Assembly (NCBI GenBank): GCA_907165275.2
Contig: CAJRBF020000004.1
Span: forward strand, 434,001 to 498,000
Source of the DNA: Zygaena filipendulae
Taxonomy: Eukaryota > Arthropoda > Insecta > Lepidoptera > Zygaenidae
Length of the DNA stretch: 64,000 bases
Direction: 5' to 3'
Numbering within the stretch: the stretch's first letter is position 1; each line of letters begins with the position of its first letter. The translations under genes were made by a program, and so were the position numbers. Positions 31,330 through 40,873 of the stretch are shown here, in pieces. Under the pieces are notes generated by a model, which searched no databases, was not told the origin of the DNA, and worked only from the letters and a program-made list of their open reading frames with translations.

Positions 31330-31924
31330 AAGGGTCTTTCAATAAGGACGGGTCGATTTTGACATGAAATAAAAAAGGCCGTGTGTGAGATTTTAACGAT
31401 TTTTTTTTTTTATTTGAAAGAGCTATATATGCCATTATGTGTGGAAAATCACATCGTTTAAATGTCCGCCGCGGCTTCTCACGGTGGCACGAATTCGAGT
31501 TGTCCAATGTTCAACAACTCTGCCGCATAGTTCGGGTTGAATTTCAGCGATAGCCTGAGCTATGTTGACTTTAAGGGCATCGGTCGATTGTGGCTTATTG
31601 GTATAGACCTGCGACTTAAGAAAACCCCACAAAAAAAAGTCTAAAGGTGATAAGTCGAATTTGGCCACCAAACGTTGGAGAGTCGACTTTGAAGGACCAC
31701 CTCGTCTGCCGTAAAATGGGCGCAATGCACGTAACGTTTGCACTAACGAACACTCATTTTGGTAATACATTTTTAACATTTGGACGTGTTGCTCAACCGT
31801 GTAACTTGCCATGGTGATTTGGCATTACTAACTGAATAAAAAAATATAGGTTAGAAAGACGACGTTAAAACAACATGGCCGCCACAGGCTGCCAACATCG
31901 ACCCGTCCCTATTGAAAGACCCTT
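31330..31924 (-). mobile_element. Mariner-type element, internally deleted (595 bp)
   Basis: Inverted ends AAGGGTCTTTCAATAAGGAC (31330) and its near-perfect complement ending at 31924, flanked by TA on both sides (31328-31329, 31925-31926). It contains the fused ends of a transposase gene on the minus strand. It is mobile only in trans. Confidence 0.88.
31435..31812 (-). pseudogene. Mariner transposase remnant: N-terminus joined to C-terminus
   Basis: 125 aa from ATG 31812. Residues 1-50 (MASYTVEQHVQMLKMYYQNE, then GPSKSTLQRLVAKF) are the helix-turn-helix start. They pass directly into LSPLDFFLWGFLKSQVYTNK and VVEHWTTRIRATV, the C-terminal end behind the last catalytic Asp of mariner. The two earlier catalytic acids and ~200 residues in between are missing, yet the frame is open. 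The product cannot cut DNA but retains the DNA-binding part, so a repressor-like role is conceivable but unproven. Confidence 0.82.
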
Positions 31925-32498
31925 TATATCAAGTTCTAACAAAGACGAGTCGGGCAATGGAGTGAAGCGGGGGAACGAACTTTCTACAACCGCTATTCGA
32001 CGGCGGGAAACAAAAGTTATTTTTAATGAAACTACCCTCTCGCCGACATATATATACTCCGGACAATAAAATGAAAAATGTTGTTTAAAAACAAGTATTG
32101 TAAATAATGAGAAAACGTTTTCAATAAACTTTTTTTTTACTTTTTACGTCATAGTTTATTTTTTTATTTCGACTCTACCACGTCATCTCATATCAACTCC
32201 CGGGCGAAGCCGGGTTTTTTAGCTAGTAATATAATAATTAATGATTGTCAGCGTGGCCAAAATATGTCAAAAGGTTTTTAAGCTTTCGAGGCCGGCCATG
32301 TATTGGAGGTTGAAGAGATGAGGATGAGGAGGATGATCTAATGAAGAACATGAGGCTGTAAAAACTGGTAAAAATGTCGCACAAACTAAAATATCCAATG
32401 TTTACGATAATAAAATAATCCTTACTAATATTATAAATGCGAAAGTGAGTTTTTGTTTGTTTACTTACTTGTTTGTTTGTTACGCTTTTACGCCTTAA

Positions 32499-32667
32499 CG
32501 GCACAACTGATCATCGTGAAATTTTGCATACAAGTTTTCAGGGGATTTATTTTCTACTAGCTGTTCGGAATTCCTGAACTCCGGACTGTCCGGAACTCCA
32601 AACAGCTAGTGGCAAATAAACCCCCTGAAAACTTGTATGCAAAATTTCACGATGATCGGTTGTGCCG
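32499..32667. repeat. Long palindrome inside element X (X1)
   Basis: About 70-bp arms (CGGCACAACTGATCATCGTG ... its complement at 32648-32667) around a loop containing GAACTCCGGACTGTCCGGA, itself palindromic. It is also present at 60839-61007 in X4; in X2 the second arm is deleted. Confidence 0.8.
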
Positions 32668-33126
32668 TTTTTTTTTTGTTGTTTTTTTTTGATCTATTTA
32701 TAGTTGATACATCCAAAAATACAACAATGAATTGTGATTAGCTAGAATAATAATGGGCATGTTGACTAATTTTTATTTTTTAGTCCGTCTTGTAGATTAT
32801 TAAAAAATATTGGACACGTATTTTTTCTTTTTTTACGTAATCAAAAAATAACGGCGATATATTGAGTTGAAATTTCGCGTGACGTCACTATTTTGACAGT
32901 TTGTATGGCGGTTTTGCGGTTAGTGACGTCACGACCTCCTCATCCTAAACTTTAATGCCCTTTATTTATTTATTTATTTATTTAAACTTTATGCACATCA
33001 TGGTACAAAAGGCGGACTTAATGCCACAGTGGCATTCTCTGCCAGTCAACCTTCAGGTAGTACAGAGAGCTCACTTGGCGGTGCATTTACGATATATATT
33101 TAGATAAAAACTTACATAGATATAGA

Positions 33127-33305
33127 TACTCACATACATACACAGACACATACATACATACATACACAAATACATACATACATACATACATACATACCTA
33201 CATACATACATACATACATACATACATACATACATACATACATACATACATACATACATACATACATACATACATACACATATACATACATACATATATA
33301 CATAA
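33127..33305. repeat. (CATA)n microsatellite
   Basis: Long CATA/TACA tract. It generates Tyr/Met/Cys/Val-repeat frames on the minus strand that are not genes. Confidence 0.95.
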
Positions 33306-33586
33306 ACACACACATGCATAATTACACACATATCTACATAAATACGAAGCATACACAATGTTGTATCTGTATACTCTGACAGGTTGTTCCGCTTTAATCT
33401 GTGGTTTTCATAAAGTGCCGGCTGTGCCAATTCCTAAGTTGTGTTTTATTTTATAACTAAATAATCTCTTAATTAATGGGATATAACACACAATAATAGA
33501 AACACATCGAGCACAAATAAAAATATAATACTTACACAATAACATAAATAGAAAATTTAAATACATATAGTAAGATAGAATACAAA

Positions 33587-34067
33587 CTATTGCTTGCTAA
33601 GGAGATGCCGATACACTCTAAATTTAAAACTAAATTTAGTTTGAGCCAGACGAATGTCAGTGGGTAGCGAGTTCCAGAGCTGAATAGCCTGAAGAGTGAA
33701 CGAATTGGAGACGAAACTAGTACGGTGAGAAGGTATGCTCAAGAGAAGGTTGGCGGCTGAGCGAAGTGGTCTTTCATGCATGGAAGATAGTAGTTGGAAT
33801 CGGTTTTTTTAAATATAATGGAGATGCTGGATCGTTCAGGATCGAATACAGGCTGCAAGCCAACCTTAACTGTCGACGATTACGTATGGTGAGCCACTTA
33901 AGCTGAGAACGGTAGAACGACACGTGGTCATACTTACGTAGGCCGAAGATATAGCGGATACAATTATTGAGAAGACGATCCAGTTTGTTTAGGAGATCCT
34001 CATTCAGATCGCAATAACACACATCCGCATAATCAATTATGGGTATCACTAGCGCCTGGACCAGCAA
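33587..34067 (-). pseudogene. LINE RT C-terminal fragment (CR1-like group)
   Basis: Two overlapping frames give LVQALVIPIIDYADVCYCDL, RLLNNCIRYIFGLRKYDHVS and, after a frameshift near 33775, SFTLQAIQLWNSLPTDIRLA, the characteristic end of CR1-group ORF2 proteins. The 5' part is missing, as usual for LINE copies. The 3' UTR runs from 33586 to a (TAAA)n tail at about 32958-32982. Confidence 0.78.
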
Positions 34068-34519
34068 TTTTTTGGTACAGGTTGGAAAAAAATATCTCTG
34101 TATATTTTAATTTATTTAAAAAAGCAAAAAATACGTGTCTATTGTTTTTTTATTTTCTAACTGACTGACTAATTAGAATTTTGATTTTCAATAGTAGTCA
34201 ACATCCCTATTTTCACTAGTAAAATTAATCCTGTTAACTTTTCATAAATGTCAATGGCAACTATCAATAGATTCGGATAGGCGACGCCAGTCGGCAGCAC
34301 CGTCGTTGTGCACGTTCCCTTAGAGAACGTGCAGGAACTATAGGGGGCAGCACTAAATCGACAAAAGAGACACTATGCGGACAGTAGAGGAAACTTATTA
34401 GACCTGTCATCGTGCTTTCGGAAGGAAGATAATAATTGAAGAGATAGTTTTGTTTACATAATTATGAAAACAAAACTATCTCCTCAATTAGGTATATTAT
34501 ATTTTTGAATAGGTATGAT

Positions 34520-34961
34520 AAATGAAAACGTTATGCACCTCTTGCTGACCCTTTCATCGAAATTGGGGGTTGCACTGGACGAGAAAGAAATTGTGAATGC
34601 GGAGCGCGTAGGGCTGGTACGGCAAGTGGAGTCGGGTGGTGCAGGATTGCGGCCACGGCCTGTTGTGGTGAGGCTCGCCCGGCACGGACTCCGTGATCAA
34701 CTCCTGGCCGCTGCGCGAGTTCGGCGCGGTGCCACAACGGCGGACATGGGCTTAGCATCGCCCCCGTCTTCGTTTTACGTTAACGAAAGACTAACGCGGT
34801 CTAACCGCCAACTCTTCTATAAGGCGCGTGGAGATGCCACACGTGCCAGTTGGAAATATGTATGGACACGAAATGGTAACATCTACGCGCGAAAGGAGCA
34901 GGGAGAGCCGCGACATCGCTTGCGTTCGGAGGCTGATTTGAAGATTTTTTTTGGTTATTGA
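34520..34961 (+). pseudogene. ORF1 C-terminus of the CR1-group LINE (FP-like domain)
   Basis: 5'-truncated frame of about 147 codons: KLGVALDEKEIVNAERVG, then SSFYVNERLTRSNRQLFYKA, WKYVWTRNGNIYARKEQGE and SEADLKIFFGY. This C-terminal domain is shared between insect LINE ORF1 proteins and the baculovirus FP protein; the location within a LINE makes the LINE origin clear. It would bind RNA or DNA. The ATG near the border is fortuitous. 34962-35420 is the spacer to ORF2; a Leu-rich frame there has no support. Confidence 0.7.
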
Positions 34962-35420
34962 TGATATTCGCTCCTAAGTTCTTGTTCATACTATGGCTAT
35001 TATTGTTACTTCAAATGTTTTGCTATTCCTGTTTTCAAGTATTGTACATGAATTTTTATGATAGTCCTATGATAATTGTGAACTATTTAAAATCTATAAA
35101 ATGTTTACGTCTGTTGTGGCTCGTTGTATGGTCTAGGGACTACTTGTATGATAGATGCTTACTACGCTTGGTTACCACTGTTACCTCTGTCTGGCATACT
35201 CGTGAAACAGTCTTTGTTTGTGCAATTGCAGTGTTTGTAGTTTTAAATCATATTATATTGCATGGAGATCATCTTAAATCATGCGCCTCTGTTATCATTA
35301 TTAATTATAAATCTCCATCGAAGCCCACAGACTATCTTATATGTAATTTAATCATCCTTATGTCTTATTTACATAAATTCAAAATAGATTTTATTTTGTT
35401 ATTTAATTTTTATTGTATAA

Positions 35421-36230
35421 ATGACTAGTAATAAGTTTTTAAAAGTTGGTCTCTTTAATCCGGGCTCACTGGGTAAAAACCATGATGATTTAATAGTAGC
35501 AGTAATTCAGCGCTCCATTGATATATTGGCTGTCAACGAGACATGGTTGCGTCCCAATAAGGAGGGAAAAGCTCCATGTATACCGGGTTTCACTCTTCGC
35601 AGTGTCCCTCGACCCTCCAGCGTTTGCGGTGGTCGCGGTGGTGGAGTTGCTTTTTACGTCAGAAAGGGCATCTATGCACGTATTTCTGAATGTCCGGTGT
35701 GCTCCCAGGTAGAGCAAATGTGGCTAAAACTTAACGTAAATGGAACCAAAATCATTATAGGTACAGCGTATCGCCCACCCTGGCTCAATGTAGACTTATT
35801 CCTGAATGCATTAACTGACTCAGTAAATTCTTTTGGATTTTGCGATAATCTAATTCTTTTGGGCGATTTCAACATTGATCTTTTAGATATAAGCTCCACA
35901 GATTCTATTAAATTGTTGGATTTTATTAGGGTAATATCTTTACAACAAGTAGTTAACTCCCCTACGCACTTTACAGATTATAGTGAAACCTTGATTGATA
36001 TTGTCTGTACTAATGCCCGAGTGCGAAATGTGTCCGTTGATATAATTGGTACCAAACTAACCAACCATGCTCTCATAACCTGTGAATTTAATTTCGGAAA
36101 ATTGAAAATCCCACCTATGCGCGTCTCGTACAGACCTATTAGGGATGTTAATTTGGAAAAATTCAATAATGATGCTAACTTGATTCCATGGCATTCCATT
36201 TCATCGCTTAGTGATGTGAGTGACATGGTA
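35421..36230 (+). pseudogene. ORF2 endonuclease of the CR1-group LINE
   Basis: It starts MTSNKFLKVGLFNPGSLG. AP-endonuclease motifs: DILAVNETWLRP (Glu), GGGVAFYVRKG, IIIGTAYRPPWL, LILLGDFNIDLLD (Asp/Asn) and TKLTNHALITCEF (His). The frame is intact up to the DD82E element inserted at 36231; the last ~15 codons of the longer open frame (to 36275) belong to that transposon. The RT continues at 39309 and 40874. Confidence 0.9.
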
Positions 36231-36504
36231 CAGATGTTCTATTTCACGAAGTCCACTTGGCTATGCTTGTTGTGAATTGTGCACGTGTACATTGTTTTAG
36301 TGTGCGTAGCTTTGGGAGCGCTCAGTGTCGATCGCAACGCGGTCCGGGTCAGTGGTGTTAATTGGTTGCTCGTCAAATCGTTTTACGCGTACCGTCAGCA
36401 TGGCAACTAAACGTAGAAAAGTCGTTCGTAGGGAGGTAATATTTTTTTTTACTTTAAAAAATAATTTTCGACTCGAGAGATTATATCAAGCAATGTTATA
36501 TTTT

Positions 36505-36554
36505 TTTAACCGACTTCCAAAAAGGAGGAGGTTCTATGTTCGATTGTATGTATG

Positions 36555-36585
<31 letters not shown>

Positions 36586-37380
36586 TGTATGTTCACCGAT
36601 TACTCGAAGACGGTTGGACCGATTTGAAAAATTCTTTTTTTGTTTGAAAGGGTATACTTCCAATTAGGTCCCATTGCCACCAAGTCCAGATTTGATGATG
36701 GGATCTTGGAGAAATCGAGGGAACTCTTCAAAAATTGTAGGCACACTTATAGCGATTTGGGTATTTTTTATAGTAAATCGTTCATTTGCTTTTGAAAAGT
36801 AAAATTTGAAGAAGTGGAACTGATGATGAAGACCACAGATGGTCATCGGAACTACTCAACAATAATACGTATTTCACGGATTCCGATTGGAGCGATTTCG
36901 AAAATTGTTTTTTCGTTTGAAAGGGGATACTCCCAAATTGATTCCATTATCACCAAGTCGAGATCTGATGATGGGATCTTGGAGTAATCGAGGAAACTCT
37001 TCAAAAATTACAGGTACACCTATAGCGATTTTTGGATTTTTTATTGTAAATCATTTATTTGCTTTCGGAAAGTAAAATTTGAAGAAGTGGAACTGATGAT
37101 GAAGACCACAGATGGTCATCAGAACTACTAAATAATAGGTATTTCACAGATTCCGATTCGAGAACTTTAAAATGGTTTCTAAACAATTTATGCTCGTCAC
37201 AATGAATATGGTGAAGTGGAACTGATGATGATGTACCAGGAGAACTCCTCAACAATTAACGTCCCTTTGTCGGGAAAAGCAATATTTTGTAAAAGGTGAT
37301 GAGCAGTTGACATTAGGCTATTGTAACTTAGAGAAATCACGAACAAAGTCACTTAAAAGCGAGAAATAAACAAATTTTTA
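36505..37380. repeat. CCGACTTCC-type repeat with two ~260-bp tandem units in the intron
   Basis: Begins AACCGACTTCCAAAAAGG, then a T28-like run. Two direct units (about 36608-36870 and 36880-37140) share ATGATGGGATCTTGGAG and GAAGTGGAACTGATGATGA. The same CCGACTTCC end, inverted, occurs at 49500-49530. It lies within the inferred transposase intron. Confidence 0.65.
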
Positions 37381-37784
37381 ACAAAAAAATTAAAACCGAC
37401 TTCCAAAAACACAAAACTAAAAATCTAAAAATAAAAAGCTAAAAATAAAAACATACCGATTTAATCCAAAAGACAAAAACACACGTAATATTATTATTGG
37501 TTTGTGCTACCACTAATCGGGATGAAGTCGGTGACAAGCCAAATATGGAGGGGGTAGATCGGCTAAGTCGACTCCCGCCACCAGCTTTTTGTGAACAGGA
37601 CAACCCAAGTGGGCAGACACCAGCGGGCTTGTCACCGAATTCAAACCGATTAGTGGTAGCACAAACCAATAATAATATTACGTGTGTTTTTGTCTTTTGG
37701 ATTAAATCGGTATGTTTTTATTTTTAGCTTTTTATTTTTAGATTTTTAGTTTTGTGTTTTTGGAAGTCGGTTTTAATTTTTTTG
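37381..37784. repeat. Foldback with 140-bp arms
   Basis: Arms 37381-37520 and 37645-37784 are nearly perfect complements. The 124-base loop has its own inverted ends (CGGTGACAAGCC / GGCTTGTCACCG). Frames at 37439-37669 and 37497-37727 end in the same residues only because of the inverted arms. Confidence 0.88.
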
Positions 37785-39649
37785 TTATATGGGTTTGTTG
37801 ATAGTTAATTTGGTTTGATTTTGTTTTAGGGTCGAAGTATGATTGCCAGCGTTTATCATTTCTTGGTAGAAGAATATGAATTCACTAAATCAGTTATGGA
37901 GCCTAATTGTGATTTATCTCATTTACAAAATATTATTCGGCGCACAGCTGAAGCAACAGGCGTTTCTGTAAAAACTGTCCGACGAATATTAAAAGAAGAG
38001 AAGGAATTGCCGTCGACTTCATCAAGTTTCACTTCTCCGATGAAGAAAAGAAGAAAGCGAGATAATAAAATAGACATTAATAGTTTAACAGCCGATGTTG
38101 TTCGGAGTACAATTAAAAATTTTCATATCACCCATAAAGAAATTCCAACGTTGGCTAAGTTAAGAACTGTATTGAATGAAAAAATTGACTTTAATGGTTG
38201 TCTTGAAACACTTCGTAAGTTATTAATCAAATTAGGTTACAAGTGGCGTAAAACGGAAAATAACCGTAAAGTTTTGACGGAGCGTCATGACATACAATTG
38301 CGGCGGTTAAAATATTTAAAAAAGATGTCGGAATATCGCTCCCAAGGTCGACCAATTGTTTACACTGACGAAAGCTATGTACTTTCAACACATGTGCGAA
38401 ATAATACCTGGGCAAAAAAGAAAGAAAGCACACCTTTTCTTAAAAAAATTAGTGCAGGTACTCGTTTCATATTGGTGCACGCTGGAACAAAAGATGGATT
38501 CCTAGAAAACACGTCATTAATATATAAGGCTAACTCAACAGCTGGTGATTATCATTCAAACATGAGCTATGATAATTATGTCAAATGGCTCAACGAAAAA
38601 CTGTTACCTAATTTGCCTGAACGCTCTGTCATTGTCTTAGACAATGCTTCTTATCATAACACGCGGGCTGAAAAACTCCCCACATCGACATCAAAAAAGG
38701 CAGATATGAAACAATGGCTCAGGGACGAGAATATATTATTTGACCAATCTCTTCTGAAACCGGAATTGTATAATATTATAAAAAAACATAAAGATCATCA
38801 CATCGTATTCAAAATCGACGATTTTATTAAAAAAAAAGGTTTTGACGTCATACGCCTCCCCCCTTATCATCCAGAATTAAATGCTATCGAAAATATTTGG
38901 GGGATAGTAAAAAATTATATAGCATCGCGAAACATTGAGCAGAAACATGGAAAAACTGACCAATGACAGCTTTAACCAAGTAAGTAGCGAAACCTGGCGT
39001 AAAACTTGCGATCACGTTGAAAAACTTGAAAAAGAATATTTGAAATACGTCGATCTTGATTTTGAGTTCGTAATTAATTTAGAAGACGATTCTGACTCTG
39101 AAGACAACGAATTGGAATTTGAACAGTCGTCTGATACTGATTAAAATGTATTTACGTTTTTTGTCACAAATAGAAAAATAAATAAACATAAAAACGGTTT
39201 AGTTTTTTTTGCTAACGCTCCCTACGTTTACGCACACAAATGCGCTCATCGGTACACGTCACTACTACAACCAGGGCAAAGTGGACTTCGTGAAATAGAA
39301 CATCTATAGCGGCTGTCAATGACTTTTACTAGTAACAGACGACCCAACTTGGTTGGATCCAACCGCCCGACCACGACCAAATCGGAACGTGTATAGGGCA
39401 GTTGGTCCAACATAATTATTATTAATACCGGTTGGACGTGGTCGGCTCGCCGACGCACCCGACCAGCCAACCGTCCAACCAAATTGGTACGTGTGGAGGC
39501 AAACGGTCCAACCGATGTGTCTCAGTCGCATTCGAAACGCCGTCGAGCGCTGACGAAAAGTAGGTAAAAAGTAAAAACCATCGAAATAATAAGTACTACG
39601 TACAACTTACAACTACGTAATACTTATTATTTCGATGTTAAAAACAAAT

Positions 39650-40150
39650 ACACGGCAGAATTAGCGGAACATAAAAAGGCAGAGTATAGAAATAATTACG
39701 TATATATGTTAAAACAAATAATAATTAGACGTGAAGTAATAAATTAATATACATCTTTTAACACTTTAAAAGTTTGTAATGTAATTATTAAATTTTATTT
39801 AAAGTAATAATAAAAAAAAAACACTTTTTCTCTAATTTGTGGGAACACAAATAATGTTGCAAATTAAAGATAACTGTGATTTTAACACTAAATAAATGTA
39901 CGATTAATAACGTATGTTTCCCCTTCGTGATTCAACTTTTATTTGCAACATTGTCTGTGTTCTCACAAATTAGAGTTTTTTTTTTTTATTTTGATTACTT
40001 TTAATAAAATTTAACTAAAAACTTCTTAAAGTCGATGTTAAAAGATGTATATTAGTTTATTACTTCATGCCTGATAATAATTTGTTTTAATATATATACG
40101 TAATTATTTCTATACGCTGCCTTTTTATGTTCCGCTAATTCTGCCGGTGT
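39650..40150. repeat. Foldback of ~240-bp diverged arms
   Basis: GGCAGAATTAGCGGAACATA near 39655 pairs with its complement near 40140. Both arms contain TATAGAAATAATTACGTATA and an A/T run. The arms have diverged noticeably, so the insertion is old. Confidence 0.8.
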
Positions 40151-40154
40151 GTAT

Positions 40155-40545
40155 ATATATAAATCACGTGTCACGCTGTTTGTCCGCGATGGACTCCCAA
40201 ACTACTGAACTAATTTTGATAAAATTTTGTAACCTTTTATAATATGGTCAAACTTAAAAGATAGGATAGTTTTTATCCCGGAATTCCCGCTGGAACTCCG
40301 GCACTAATGCGGGGAACAGTTAATCACTGTGAACTACTGTCACGGCAAAAAAGGTAATAAAAACATCGCGTTCAAGTCCCGCGTAATTTACATAATATAA
40401 TGTGCTCAAAACGCGAAAATCTAAAAACTTTAATACTGTCACGGGTACAAAGAAGGACATAGAGTACCTACTATTTCCCGGAATTCCTGCGGGAACTCCG
40501 AAATTACCGCAGATGAAGTCGCGGGGGACAGCTAGTATTATTATA
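40155..40545 (+). mobile_element. Helitron-like fragment ending GACAGCTAGT
   Basis: Contains twice the motif CCCGGAATTCC(C/T)GC followed by AACTCCG, and ends GCGGGGGACAGCTAGT, the 3' end form seen at 45868-46078 and 60112-60400. It is non-coding. A 74-codon frame (40402-40626) overlapping it has no recognisable features. Confidence 0.4.
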
Positions 40546-40873
40546 AATAAGTACGACGCGACGACGATGGAGCAAAACTCTGAAGGTGACATAACTGTGA
40601 AGTTATTAGAACTATATAAAGAGTAAAGACTTTCCCTGTTTGTGGCATTTAACAAATAAAGATTACTTTAATAAAGAAATGAGAAATCAAGCTTATACAA
40701 TTTTGTTTGAAAGTTTTAAGAGCAGGCGGCATGACGTCCATTCACTTCTTCAGTGCATAGGCAAATGACGGTTGGATGCCCAACCGTCGGTACGTCTGTA
40801 GCAATGTCGGACCGGTTGGCACGACGGCGGTAATTTCGTTGGATCCAACCAAGTTGGGTCGTCTGTTACTAGT

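Larger units (their letters stand above)
30992..32048. mobile_element. Solo LTR, split by a mariner derivative
   Basis: TGTCGGAATAATG ... CTCTCGCCGACA, i.e. TG..CA with 6-bp inverted ends TGTCGG/CCGACA, flanked by TSD TATA (30988-30991, 32049-32052). Removing the mariner insert leaves ~460 bp. Copy 1 of the Helitron is uninterrupted at this point, which proves the insertion. There is no internal region, so a solo LTR is the simplest reading; the parent family is not in the window. Confidence 0.65.
29705..32226 (+). mobile_element. Helitron-like element, copy 2 of the pair, with nested solo LTR
   Basis: It starts directly at the CTAG end of copy 1 and ends with the same hairpin and CTAG (32223-32226); X1 resumes at 32227. 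Without the solo LTR (30992-32048 plus TSD) it is about 1.46 kb. It has two instead of three tandem units and lacks the 89-bp hairpin block. The palindrome at ~29940-29993 is longer and more perfect than in copy 1. Head-to-tail arrays fit rolling-circle transposition. Confidence 0.65.
32755..34207. mobile_element. TIR element inside X1 carrying a LINE remnant and microsatellite
   Basis: X4 and X2 read through at this point, so 32755-34207 is an insertion. Its ends are GGGCATGTTGACTA and, inverted, GGGATGTTGACTA. The TSD is unclear (TAAT versus TATT). It contains repeated TGACGTCAC motifs near 32880-32935 and a LINE 3' fragment with (TAAA)n tail (32958-34075). Confidence 0.55.
12823..34319 (+). 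mobile_element. TIR element X, copy X1 (about 1.4 kb, inflated by insertions)
   Basis: X starts GGGAACGTGCAGGAACTAT and ends GTTGTGCACGTTCCC, giving inverted ends GGGAACGTGCA next to TA, which suits a Tc1/mariner-type non-autonomous element. X1 survives as 12823-13313, 27467-27758, 32227-32754 and 34208-34319, adding up to about 1.42 kb, close to the uninterrupted X4 (1385 bp). It is non-coding and contains a palindrome at 12937-12988, a TCTG microsatellite near 13180 and Helitron-like pieces ending CACAGCTAGT. A tandem second copy, X2, begins only 3 bp after its end. Confidence 0.8.
36400..38966 (+). pseudogene. DD82E transposase with one intron and a C-terminal frameshift
   Basis: I infer exon 1 36400-36435 (MATKRRKVVRRE, donor GTAATA) and exon 2 from 37830 (acceptor TTGTTTTAG); the join keeps frame (GRSMIASVYHF). 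A helix-turn-helix (TGVSVKTVRRIL) follows. Catalytic Asp in RPIVYTDESY (~38362), Asp in SVIVLDNASYH (~38643) and Glu in LNAIENIWG (~38888), with 82 residues between the last two by count. This spacing is the one described for the Sailor branch. Near 38940 a one-base shift displaces the last ~65 residues, which continue in the neighbouring frame to 39144 with the acidic tail LEDDSDSEDNELEFEQ. The catalytic core is intact. Confidence 0.75.
36231..39306 (+). mobile_element. IS630/Tc1/mariner-type transposon with DD82E transposase (Sailor-like)
   Basis: Inverted ends CAGATGTTCTATTTCACG at 36231 and the complement ending at 39306 (27 bp nearly identical), flanked by TA at 36229-36230 and 39307-39308. 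The host LINE frame rejoins (ATG GTA GCG GCT) after removal, proving the borders. Length 3.08 kb, of which about 1.3 kb is other repeats within an intron. Confidence 0.9.
39328..40873. mobile_element. TIR element with large internal foldback, no transposase
   Basis: Inverted ends of ~36 bp: ACTAGTAACAGACGACCC, then AACTTGGTTGGATCCAAC, at 39328 and ending 40873. The flanking T runs suggest a short TTT duplication; with that the LINE frame rejoins (NDF-ILTLFDVHAP). CCAACC-rich subterminal DNA lies at 39350-39530 and 40760-40860. The interior holds a hairpin (39575-39640), a foldback (39650-40150) and a Helitron-like piece (40155-40545). The superfamily is not clear to me. Confidence 0.7.

Noticed and set aside
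33071..33430. 119-codon frame rich in Met-Tyr-Val-Cys
   Set aside because: Translation of the (CATA)n microsatellite.
34700..34961. Similarity of the ORF1 end to the baculovirus FP protein, suggesting viral DNA
   Set aside because: This domain is shared with insect LINE ORF1 proteins, and endonuclease and RT of the same LINE follow.
34958..35428. 156-codon Leu/Ile-rich frame with apparent membrane segments
   Set aside because: It lies in the spacer between ORF1 and ORF2 of the CR1-group LINE; AT-rich DNA gives such frames by chance and no motif is present.
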